Below are positions 24,893 to 35,800 of a stretch of 64,000 bases of DNA, piece by piece (positions within the stretch are counted from its first letter, which is position 1; every line of letters begins with the position of its first letter). A program made the translations under genes and the position numbers. Source of the stretch: Hemibagrus wyckioides (lineage: Eukaryota; Chordata; Actinopteri; Siluriformes; Bagridae); contig NC_080735.1 in assembly GCF_019097595.1 (NCBI RefSeq), positions 15,167,917 to 15,231,916 of the forward strand. The letters run 5' to 3'. Under the pieces are notes generated by a model. The model was not told where the DNA came from. It worked only from the letters and a program-made list of their open reading frames with translations, and did not search any database.

Positions 24893-25754
24893 AAAACACA
24901 TTATGGTAAGAAGACTTACAACTTTATTTGTGTGATGTTTAATTTATTTATTAATATGTTTAGGGGTGTTCTGTGATTCGTTAAACCACACCTGAAGATT
25001 CGGTTAGATTAATAGCAAAGATTCTCCGTCATTTTCCAGTGATTTTTAACTCTCTGCAAACGCCTCGGTGCATTTTGCTGCAGATTTTTGAATGAAGTAG
25101 ACAAGAACTCAATATACTTCGTCATTTTTTATTGTACAGATAAGAGAAAGACATCATTAGACTGGGTCTATTTTTATTGGGTGTATATTATATATATTAT
25201 ATTGGGTGTATATTTCTATAGTCTTTGTGTATACTCACAATAACAACACATTTTCGTTTATAAAATAATAGCAGTGCGCTATTATGATAATCATCACGCA
25301 AATTACAAGAACATTTATCATCATTGTAATACAGACTGTATTAATTAATTCCTAATTAATATTGCTAAATTGTTTTTGTTCTTATTTCATTGCTGACTGT
25401 GTACTTATTTTATTGTCTTATATATATTAGTAAGGCATAATGTTTTTGCCTTATTGTAAGTGTTATGTAATGAATGGAAAGCAAAGTATATATAGGCTGA
25501 GTAACCCATAATTTCATTTGTATAATTCCTCTGTGATTTTTTTCCAGAGGAAACATCTATCTAAGATTGATCAGTACCATGACATCATAACAGCAGCATG
25601 TTGTCACCGGAAGCCCAAAGCCACACCAAACAAACTCTCAGCAAGTAAGCAAGACAAGTTACCAGATATGATGATAGCAGATACGTGTTTTTAGTATCTT
25701 AGTAAAAACACATTATGGTAAAAAGACTTACAACTTTATTTGTGTGATGCTGTT

Positions 25755-25817
<63 letters not shown>

Positions 25818-25915
25818 TGTTGAATATGTTTAGGGGTGTTGTTCTGTGATTCATATATAAACCATGCCCGGCAGTTTAGTTCGCGCGAATAGCGCTACTA
25901 GATTAATAGCAAGTT
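24893..25915. repeat. Direct repeat pair with (ATTT)n expansion
   Basis: The block beginning 'cattatggtaagaagactta' at 24899 recurs at 25706 and both continue with ATGTTTAGGGGTGTT and GATTAATAGCAA. The right copy contains about 16 ATTT units (25752-25817). The 700 bp between include a short hAT-transposase-like reading scrap. Confidence 0.6.
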
Positions 25916-26109
25916 AATACTGTTTCACTGTATCATTCACCAACTAAAAAGTAACTAGTACTCTGAGTAGTTTTTTTGAAGAGTAAATTGTACTTTTACT
26001 TAAGTACTTTTTAACACCAGTACTTTTACTTGTAATTGAGTATCATTTCAGTAATGTAACAGTACTTGCACTTGAGTACAAATTTACAATACTCTTTCCA
26101 CCACTGGTT

Positions 26110-26457
26110 ATATAAAACAACTATCCCAAATGCACAAAATTCTGTTCCAGCAGGTAAAAAGGAACCACAGAGGCTAGAAAGATTGCACCTGACAGTGATC
26201 TGCAGAAAATAGGACCAGGAGATTGGGTAAACATCAGAGCATTTATAAGGAAGTGGGGCACTATGAGAAGATCTGGACGAACCTCCAGCAGTTTGAAACA
26301 CCCCCAGAAACAATCAATGGCTCGTCAGTGACTGTCAGGGTGATGTGCTAGTAACCTCTCCCCTGACCTCCACCAAGGCTTTCTATGTGATGTAAAATCA
26401 CACAAAGACAAGAGAAACCTCACATACAAAAGTCTACTGTGGCCTTCATGATTATAC
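26110..26457. other. Noncoding stretch
   Basis: I see no feature beyond weak similarity to dispersed repeat sequence. Confidence 0.35.
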
Positions 26458-26465
26458 ATGTAGGA

Positions 26466-26547
26466 CAGGGATGTCCAATCTTATCCAGAAAGGGCCGGTG
26501 TGGGTTCAGGTTTTCATTTCATTTGCGGATAAGATTGGACACCCCTG
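26466..26547. mobile_element. 82-bp hAT-type miniature element
   Basis: Ends CAGGGATGTCCAATCTTATCC and, inverted, CAGGGGTGTCCAATCTTATCC. Flanked by 8-mers ATGTAGGA (26458-26465) and ATGTAGGG (26548-26555), a target duplication with one difference. The whole element folds as a hairpin. Confidence 0.75.
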
Positions 26548-26776
26548 ATGTAGGGTAATCCCTATAATTTTATATAAAGCCTAATGAATGTCTACTAAAG
26601 AGACTAATGTATGCTGATGGATGTTAAAGAAAATTGGTGTCCAGATGAAGAATACATTGTCAAGGATAATATTGGCAAGGTGGGAATTTTTCCCTCATCA
26701 ATTATTATGAAAGGGTTTTTTAATTCACCTCAGGATTCAGTTGCTTGTTACTATTTATTAAGATGTTTAATGCTAT

Positions 26777-27995
26777 TGTCACATCTTGTCCAGACTCTGA
26801 ACAATGGAGGGAGCCCTCGCCCGAGTTTTGAAGTGATCACATGGTTCCCTTCTTGGTTTCCAATGGACACTTAAGCAGCACGCACACTCCACTGTACGTG
26901 AAGTATCACTTCCAGGTTGTATACTGAGCGTTTTGTTGCTATTGTTTTTTCTCTGTGTATGACTTTGCTTGCGTTTCTGATTTTTGCCTGCCTCTGATAC
27001 TGTTTTCTGTGTTGACCCTGCCTGTTTCCTTGACTTTGATTTTGCTTGCTGTTTTTTGGATTTGTTTGCTACGTTTTTGCTTTCCAGTATTTTTGACCTC
27101 CTTCCCATTTACGATTTCGTCCTCTGGCTGTATTTAATAAATCTGCATATGGATTCTACACCTTCCACCTCCAGCACTTCCTTACAGGATACTTTGCCCA
27201 CGATGAGTCCAGAAGATTACCAAGCTGTCCTCATCAACCATCGGTCTCAAATTCAGTGGAATTTGGTGGAAGAAATTCAGAGAGCCGACGTGGAGGATCA
27301 TCGCCCATTACCTACCCACCATCGAAACTCTACGTACCCACACCCCTCTGCCATCCAGTCATGCATGAGTCCCCCAGCAATGGCCACCCCACAGAATGAC
27401 ATGCCTGGTCCAGCAACGATTCTGGTGGCCCTCCGTAGCTCAGGATGTTGAAAGGTATGTGAGGTCCTGCACCACATGTGCCCAGTCACGTTCCAGCCAC
27501 CAACTCCCTCTCCTCTAAGGACTCTTAGAGCCACTCCCCATACCATAGCGATCCTGGTCTCACATTGCCAAAGACTTTCTTAGGGGGGCTCTGTCAAGTC
27601 TCGTCCGAACACTGGAGGAAGCCCTCGCCCAAGTTTTGAAGCGATATCATCGTTCCCTTCCTGGTTTCCCACGAACACACACTCCATTGTATTTGAAGTA
27701 TCACTTCTGGGTTGTATACTGAGCATTTAGTTGCTATTGTGTTTTCTCCGTGTATGACTTGTTTGCGTTTATGATTTCTGATTTTTGCCTGCCTCTGATA
27801 TTGTTTTCCATGTTGACCCTGCCTGTTTCCTCTACTTTGATTTTGCTTGCTGTTTTTTGGATTTGTTTGCTATGCTTTTGCTTTCTGTTATTTTGGACCT
27901 CCATGTTCGTTTCCCGTTTACGATTTTGTCCTCTGGCTGTATTTAATAAATCTGCATATGGATTCTACACCTTCCGCCTCCGGCACTTCCTTACA
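26777..27995 (+). mobile_element. Short non-autonomous LTR retrotransposon
   Basis: Two LTRs, 26777-27186 and 27592-27995, begin TGTCA and end CTTACA. The element is flanked on both sides by GCTAT (26772-26776 and 27996-28000), a perfect 5-bp target duplication. A polypurine tract AGGGGGGCTC precedes the 3' LTR. The internal region is only about 405 bp. It holds a gag-like start (the ATG lies inside the 5' LTR, near 27150) with an N-terminus such as SPEDYQAVLINHRSQIQW, broken off before any capsid or pol sequence. It must be moved by enzymes of a related full-length Gypsy-type element; the solo LTR at 6551-6921 is a relative. Confidence 0.85.
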
Positions 27996-28009
27996 GCTAT
28001 AAGATGATA

Positions 28010-28740
28010 ATTGTTGCTATAATTATTGAGTATTATAATCATCGAAAAAGACTGCTTGTTTCTTCAGTGTAAGGGATCAGGTGCTGCCAGTGTATGTAAG
28101 GTTGGTTGACTTTGTTCTCTCAAAAGGAGGGAACATGAAGGAAATTTTAAATAACAAAAAATTATATAAACTAATGAAGTAGAAACAAGCATTGATATAA
28201 AATAAAGAAGTAGAAAATCATTGAACAAAAGCTAAAAGTCTCTCAGATTGACTGCAGAAAGCGAAGGATTTTGAAGTTCAAACAGCTACCCCAGACAAAC
28301 TCCAAAAAAAGGAAGTTTATTTAAGTCAGAACAGGCAATGGAAAATGCCAGTAAGGAAGCAACGGGGTCACTTTTTGGTCAAAAGTGTATAAAATACACT
28401 TGTATTTCATACGTGTGTGTAAATAGAGAGGACACACATGAGACAAAGTAATAGAAATCAGAATAAACATTTATTATGGTAAGATGTAGGAAACCATCAA
28501 TCTTTTACAAGTAAGGCCTTAAAGTATATTGTGGTAGAGTAGGATATAGTATGATAAGCACACAACATAAAGTTAACACCATTAGCACTAAAGAATATTA
28601 AAGAAGAGGACAAGAGGATTTTAGACAAAAAAACCTATAGCAGGCCTTCTCATGAAGCATCCTAAGATTCAGAGTGAAATAAAGCTTCAGAGTGAAATGA
28701 AGAAAAAATTTCAGGCTGGAACAAACGGGCAAGCCTTAGC
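28010..28740. other. Noncoding stretch
   Basis: AT-rich sequence with no recognised gene or repeat end. Confidence 0.4.
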
Positions 28741-28965
28741 TTCCCAATTGCATCAGTGAGCCTTGGCCGCCCATGACCCTGTCACTGGTTCACCACTGTT
28801 CCTTTCTTGGACCATTGATACTGACCACTGCAGACCGAGAACACCCCACAAGAGCTGCAGTTTTGGAGATGATCCAGTCATCTAGCCATCACAATTTGGC
28901 CCATGTCAAACTTATGCTTGCCCATTTTTTCCTGCCTCTAACGTGTGTGTGTGTGTGTGTGTGTG
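28741..28965 (+). repeat. Interspersed repeat ending in (GT)n
   Basis: The segment containing 'caccccacaagagctgcagt' and 'agccatcacaatttggccca' looks like a dispersed fish repeat that I recall from other genomes but cannot assign to a family here. It ends in a GT tract at 28936-28963. Confidence 0.4.
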
Positions 28966-28967
28966 GA

Positions 28968-29070
28968 TACAGTGCCTTGCAAAAATATTCATACCCTTTG
29001 GACTTTTGCACATTTTGTCACATTCAACCACAAATGTAAATGTATTATTTTATTGGTTTTATAGCTTTTA
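28968..29070 (+). mobile_element. Tc1 terminal fragment
   Basis: Begins TACAGTGCCTTGCAAAAATATTC and continues with CATTTTGTCACATTCAACCAC, a typical Tc1 terminal repeat of fish. The rest of the element is missing. Confidence 0.6.
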
Positions 29071-29830
29071 ATTCCATGATTATTATCAGTACATTGTTAA
29101 AATGTTTTAATCAAGAAGTAAATTGTTTCTCAGTTCATAATATTAACAAAGCAAGCATAATACATTTGTGCAAGAGGTAAAATTAGCCAGTACAGTTCTG
29201 CTTTACAGTACTGTACATAGATCATGTTTTTAGAAATGTGTAATGAGCACTCTCTACAGGTGCAATACATTATTTGCATCAGTATTTAAGGAGGAACTGA
29301 CAACTTAAATAATAATCTGTGTCCACTTCAACCTCACATTTGGTGTTAGTGTGAAAGGATGTGCAGAGGTTTTTAATCAGATTTTTTAAAATGATAAGAA
29401 CAATTAACTAGTGAACACTTGCTTTGTTCCAGTAGCTAATTATTACCCTCTACTTCACTGTATTTATATTCATAACCTAAGTTCATGGAGAAGGATATGA
29501 CTTTTTACGTGGTAAACATCTCATCATTTGGAACAGTAATCCTACGTAGTTAAGTCTGTTTTAGCCATGGACTAATTGCTCTAATGCCCTAATGCTCTAA
29601 TTACTGCTTTAAAGATGAAGTGAACAAAAATGAAGGTACAATAAATCTGTAGTAAACAATATATGGCAATCGTTTAAAAAAACAATAAGCAAGAAAAATC
29701 TCATAAGAATGGTCAGTAGCAAAAAATGTAATTGATTAATAAAAAGACAAATCATGTCTTCATGTCATGTGATTCTGATATACTTTCTATAACAAAAAAA
29801 AGTAATTGATTTTGCAAAAGTTTCAAATCC
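29070..29830. repeat. 3' flank of unit 3, duplicated at 44370-44900
   Basis: Shared phrases include 'agtaaattgtttctcagttc', 'cagtatttaaggaggaac' and the approach to the last exon. The two segments show that the ends of unit 3 and the fourth unit arose from one duplicated block. Confidence 0.7.
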
Positions 29831-29875
29831 TCAAATATTGGCAGGATTGGTGACTTTCAGATTAATATCCTCCAC
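29831..29875 (-). CDS. Unit 3 last coding exon
   Basis: Acceptor cctttag-like before 29875, 14 codons encoding [14 protein letters not shown] and TGA at 29831-29833. Homologous to the last exon of unit 1. Confidence 0.75.
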   Translation of the reverse strand: MEDINLKVTNPANI

Positions 29876-32800
29876 CTAAAAAGAAAGAAGAAAAAAAAAG
29901 AAAGCATCTATTAACATTACTGTTATGATGCAAACCTAAAACTTAAAAAAGACAGTAAAAAATAGCCTACTTCAGTAAGGGCAAAGGTATTCATGAAGAT
30001 GTCTCCCCTGATGTAAAGTGTAGTCACATTGTCCACCAATATACGGTGCTTGAAACTGCAGTACTCCAGGCCATTCACCATCATCTGAACAAATAAAATG
30101 TAAATGTATTTAATCTAAATTATTAAAGTCAACCCCTCATTTCCTTTCTCCATAATATCACACCTCATAACATTCTGGTTTAATCACTATGATGATATCA
30201 AAAGCTCCTCCTTGGACAAATGGGTTTTCTGGTGCCTTCTCTTCATGTTCCCATGTTCCATTCCTGCAGCTGTTAAGGACCACAGAGTCCTTGCCTCGCT
30301 TAAAGTGGAGAGCAATGTCATGAAGGGTCTGCAAATTCGGCCCAGTCTGCAAATTTATTTCAAAGCTGAAAGAAATTGTTTAAACATTTAATTGACTGTA
30401 ACAGATTCTAGTGAGAAACTAATCAAACTAATCTAATCCATATTGCCTTTCATTCAAACTGTCATGAAATAAAAATCCATTTAGCATACCAATTACAATC
30501 TGCCGGAACAATCCCTTGGAAAAACAAAGCCACACCAGGTCTCAAGACTCCAGGAATTGATTCCAAATATGGTTTGTGCTGTTGTGGTTAAGCAGCATTC
30601 ATGTTTTAATGATAAATATCTAATCATGTAGTTATGTTATCATAAAAATGCAATCTTTTGGCTTTTTCATTCATTCCAAAATGAAAAGATGTTACTTACA
30701 GGGTTGCAGACTGGATGCGGCACATCAGACTGGATGTCAGAACTCTTTGTGCGTGAGATGCCAGTGATTATTTCCTTACCAAAAGTAGATGTGCTCCAGT
30801 TCTAGAGATAACAGAATATTCAAATTCAATCTTATGTACGAATAATATGTATGAAACATATATCAGGTTACGTATGTAACCTGGTACCCTGAGAAGAGAA
30901 CGAACTGCTGTCATCATGGCTGATGCTATCAGAATGCTTCCTTGCAGAAGTTGTGTCTGAAGGTCTGTGTGAAATCACACCGATTTATTGGTTCGCGTGG
31001 GTCATGTGATGAAGCACAGTGCGCCAGCAAGACCATATATGGGCAGCTACATCATATTACTCCTGCTTCTTCTTGTCTGAAGGAAGCATGAGTGGACACC
31101 TGGAGTGTGGCAGGTGATGCAATGTCCTTTCCTTTCCTTTCTTTTCCTTTCCTTTCCTTTCCTTTCATTTCCTTTCCTTTCCTTTCCTTTCCTTTCCTTT
31201 CCTTTCCTTTCCTTTCCTTTCCTTTCCTGTCTTGTCCTGTCCTGTCCTGTCCTGTCCTTTCAGAACCAGGTGACATACAGTGAGGGAAAAAATTATTTGA
31301 TCCCCTGCTGATTTTGTACGTTTGCCCACTGACAAAGAAATGATCAGTCTGTCATTTTAACGGTAGGTTTATCTGAACAGTGAGAGACAGAATAACAACA
31401 AAAAAATCCAGAAAAACGCATTTCAGAAAAGTTATACATTGATTTGCATTTTATTGAGTGAAATAATTATTTGATCCCTTTGCAAAACATGACTTAGTAC
31501 TTGGTGGCAAACCCTTGTTGGCAATCACAGACGTCAGACATTTCTTGTAGTTGGCCACCAGGTTTGCACACATCTAACATCTCAAGGAATTTGGGCGTAT
31601 TCGTCTTTGCAGATCCTCTCCAAGTCATTAAGGTTTTGTGGCTGACCCTTCAGCTCCCTCCACAGATTTTCTGTCACCTCAACCGCTGCTGTTGTATTTT
31701 TGCACAATATTTTTGCACAATATTTTTGCACAATATTTTTTTACATCATTTCATTTTATCTATTTTATTTCACTTACATTCCATTACACGTTCTTTACTT
31801 TCTTTTTCAGCGCTAAGTGTCCTGTGTTCTTTTGTGTTGTTTTCTTGTATTTATTGTCTTTTGCACTGTCTTGTCTATGCTCTGTTTGCACCTAGCTGCA
31901 CACTGTGCACTTTGCGTGGCTAAGACAAACTTTTCCTAGCTCTGTGGTATTGTTTTTTTTTTGTGTTGAACTCTTTGTTGTTGTATGTTTATGTAGCACC
32001 AGGTCCTGGAGAAACGTTGTTTCATTTCACTATGTACTGCGTCAGCTATATGTGGTTGAAATGACAATAAAGCTTCTTGAATCTTGAATCTTGGGGATGG
32101 TGTACTTGGGGTCATAGGCAGCATTCCTCCTCCTCCAGTTGAATTGATGCCAAAGAGCTGGATTTTGGTCTCATTTGACAACAACACTTTCACCCAGTTC
32201 TCCTCTGAATCATTCAGATGTTCACTGGCAAACTTCAGATGAGCCTGTACATGTGATTTCTTAGGAGGGGGACCTTGCGGGTGCTACTGGATTTCAGTCT
32301 TTCACGGCGTAGTGTGTTACCAATTGTTTTCTTGATGACTATTGTCCCGGCTGCCTTGAGATCATTGACAAAATCCTCCAGTGTAATTCTGGGCTGATTC
32401 CTTGCCGTTCTCATGATCATTGAAACTCCATGAGGTGAGATCTTGCATGGAGCCCCAGACCGAGGAAGATTGACAGTCCTTTTGTGTTTCTTCCATTTGG
32501 GAATAATTGCACCAACTGTTGTCACCTTCTCACCAAGCTGCTTGGCAATGGTCTTGTAGCTCATTCCAGCCTTGTGTAGGTCTACAATCTTGTCCCTGAC
32601 ATCCATGGACAGCTCTTTGGTCTTGGCCATGATGAAGAGTTTGGAATCTGATAGATTGCTTCCTTCTGTGGACAGGTGTCTTTCATACAGGTAATGAGCT
32701 GTGATTACAGTAGGAGCATGTGTAGGAGAGTGCTCCTACTGCAATCTCAGCTCATTACATGTATAAAAGACACCTGGGAGCCAGAAATCTTTCTGATTGA

Positions 32801-35800
32801 TAGAGGATCAAATACTTATTTCACTCATTAAAATGCAAATCAATGTATAACTTTTCTGAAATGTGTATTTCTGGATTTTTTTGTTGTTATTCTGCCTCTC
32901 ACTGTTCAAATACACCTACCATTAAAATTACAGACTGATCATTTCTTTGTCAGTGGGCAAACATACAAAATCAGCAGGGGATCAAATAATTTTTTCCCTC
33001 ACTCCCTCACTTTTTTCACTCCCTCAACCTGTTGTAGTCCCCTTCAAAAAGAAATTGACACTGAGTCATGGCTGATGCTATGTGAATGTCAATGCCAACA
33101 CTGCCACATGCCAGGAGATGTACTGTAGGTACTGGAGCTTGTGAAAGGGCACGAGCAAGCTGGGAACAGAGCACCTCTAGCCTTGTATAACATGGGGTGC
33201 AACAGTGGGGTTCAGCTCCAGTTCATAGAACATGATAAGGGTGTGTGGACAGGATCAACCTGGCGCTACACAAATATTGTAAAGAGGGGAACGCTGCTAG
33301 GCAGAGTGTGGGACAAGGTGTTAGTGAGCCTTAATCCTGAACTGGGCATGGCAGGTGCAATCTCCTGCTTCACCAACATGGGGTGGAAGGCAAAAGGCCT
33401 GAAGAAATTCCAGCCAACTGGCCATAATGGAGAGACCAGAAGGTGCCTCCCAATGGAGTCCCCAAGAACAGGCACATGACCCACAACAATATCTGCCACA
33501 TATACCTCAATGTAGAGGATGATAGGACCTCAAAGAGGTGTGTCTGCAGGACCTCCAGCACTGTACTTACAGGACAGTGAACTGGATCCTGATGATGCCG
33601 ATTGCACCAGAGGTGAAAGAACCTCCATTTTAGGGCATATAGTCTCCTTGTGAAAGGTGCCCTAGCATTCAACATAGTCTCCACAAATTCAGTTGGGAGA
33701 CCAGAGTCTAGGAGATTATCCCCCTCAGGTGCCAGTCCCAGAGGTTCCAAATCTCAGGGCAAGGATGGAAAATCGCACACTGCACCTGAGAGAGAAGGTT
33801 CCTCCTGACAGGAATCTCCCAACCAGCATTGTCAAAAATGGACATGATCCACAAACCGGACTCAGGTGGGCCAAAGAGGAGCCACCAGTAACAGGCGGAC
33901 ATGGTTGTAGCATTCCCTGGCTTGCCATACCTTATGCATGAGTAATGCTGATTGTCTGACTGTCTATTTTGTGCCACATGTAGTAGTCCTGTGTGTGTGA
34001 AGTTTTAGTAATACATTTACCTGTCCAGCCACAGGGTGCAGTTGGTCTACTCCTCAGAGACAAACAGAGCCACTTCCTCCAGGCCAAATATTGCCATATG
34101 CATTTCATCACCTGTGGTTGGATTCCTGGGGCCCCCTGCCCATGCTTTAACAGGAAACCTGCTTCTTGAGCATGTGCCCTAGAGCAAAAATCGCTTTCAC
34201 AGAGAGGAATCCGGTCTCTGAACAGTGCAAAACCTGAACAGAGGTTGTGAATGGGGACTGCCCAAATGATTAATGTAGGGGACCACCAAAGGTAGCCCCT
34301 GAGCTTTGGGAGGTGTTTCAACCACTATTAAAACATGGCCCCGCTATTAAGGCGATCTATATGTCACGAGAGACAGGAGCCCTTCCAAATGCCATGGAAC
34401 GGACAGTCATCTAGAACCCAACCTGAGGGATGCAACCATTGAAAGAGACTTGCGACGATGAAACACCTTAAGAATGGGACCCAGGGTGAGAAACTAGGGC
34501 CTGTCCACATATGAAAGGTATAAAAATTAATGATGCAAAACCCTTGTGATCCTGAAAAGGGTGTATGTGGGGGTGAAAATCTCCTGGTCCTGAGTCAGAG
34601 TTGAAAGGGTCTCATGCGTAACAGGCCCAAAGGAAAAGCTTCAGCCAATAGATCCATATCCTGAGCACCCTCTGCACCTGGGTGGCAAAGAGGCACTGGA
34701 CTAACCAGATGTCCTTTACAGCAGAAAGGAAAGAATCTACCCAACTGGGAGATGTGCCAACATTGTGGCTGAACCTCAAACTACCCACAAGAAGATGGTT
34801 CTCTCAGAGGGAGAAAGCACAAACTTCTCTGGGTTGAGCCTGAGGCCTAGGGACCACATGTGGACAAGCACAGCATTCCTTTAGTGTCAGCCATGATGCA
34901 ATGTTGAGTTCCCTCAAAAGGAACCTACTTGCTGCTCATTTACGACAAACAAAAGTGGTGTAGAAAAAAAAGGCAGCTTAATGATCAATTCTGCAGAAAT
35001 CTGAACAGTTTTCAAACTGAAATATTTTCTTGGATTACTTTTTAAAATCTTAAATTTAATCATTATTTTAGTTGTTTATTTTACAATTCAATTCTATATA
35101 TTCTAGATCCTTTACCCACATCTGTCCTTAAACAGATATTACCAGTAGCTACTGAACCCTTTCTAAAAATTATTAATTCTTCCCTGCACTGGCTATGTGC
35201 CTAAATCTTTTAAGCTAGCAGCAAACCCCTGATTAAAAAACCTGACCTTGACCCCTGTCAGCTGACCAATATCAAACCTGCCATTTATCTTCAAGATCCT
35301 AGAAAAGGCAGTAGCACAGCAATTATGTTCATACCTGCATAGAAATAACATTTATGAAATGAGAGACTTTTCAGAGACAGCACTGGTTAAAGTGGTCAAT
35401 TACCTGTTACTGGCTTCTGATCAGGGTTGTGTCTCCATACTGGTGTTACTTGATCTTAGTGCAGCTTTTGACACCACTGACCACACTATTCTACTTGATA
35501 GGCTAGAACATGTTGTTGGTGTTAAAGGAACAGCCCTCTCCTGGCTCAGGTCTTATTTGACTGACCGACATCAGTTTATAGATCTAGATGGTGACTTTCA
35601 TTATGCATACCAAGGTTATGTTTGGTGTTCCACAAGGTTCTGTTTTAGGCCCATTGCTTTTCTCCCTATATATGCTACCCTTTGGTGCAATTATTCGTAA
35701 ACATGGTATTAGCTTCCACTGTTATGCCGATGACTCACAGCTATATGTTTCAGCTAAGTCAGATGAGAGACACCAGCTTATTAAGATAGAAGATTGTGTA

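Larger units (their letters stand above)
20729..26106 (+). mobile_element. Composite hAT-like element with nested insertions
   Basis: Left end CAGTGGTGGAGGTAACGAA at 20729; the inverted end ...CTTTCCACCACTG closes at 26106. Both ends carry the TACTTAAGTA-rich sequence typical of these fish elements. A possible transposase start lies near 21060-21180 (an acidic stretch ending CPWPHLEEMF) and a further scrap near 25555-25660. Inside are a CACTG-type repeat with an internal duplication (21190-21600) and a Rex1-like LINE (21622-23111). The 8-mers outside the two ends do not match, so the ends may belong to different insertions. Confidence 0.5.
31278..33003 (-). mobile_element. Tc1/mariner element with long inverted ends, carrying a nested retroposon tail
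   Basis: Preceded by TA. The left end CAGTGAGGGAAAAAATTATT and the right end, inverted, share about 200 bp including a TTTGATCCCCTGCTGATTTT block. The transposase start is on the minus strand at 32630. A Rex1-like tail (about 31674-32091) interrupts the sequence coding the middle of the transposase. Terminal repeats are well kept but the enzyme is not. Confidence 0.8.

Noticed and set aside
26779..27108. Minus-strand Lys/Ser/Gln-rich frame
   Set aside because: Antisense of the LTR at 26777-27186; repeated nearly identically in the other LTR and without domain.
31052..31311. Lysine/glycine- or proline-rich open frames across 31.05-31.31 kb
   Set aside because: They only translate the (CCTTT)n and (CCTGT)n microsatellite.
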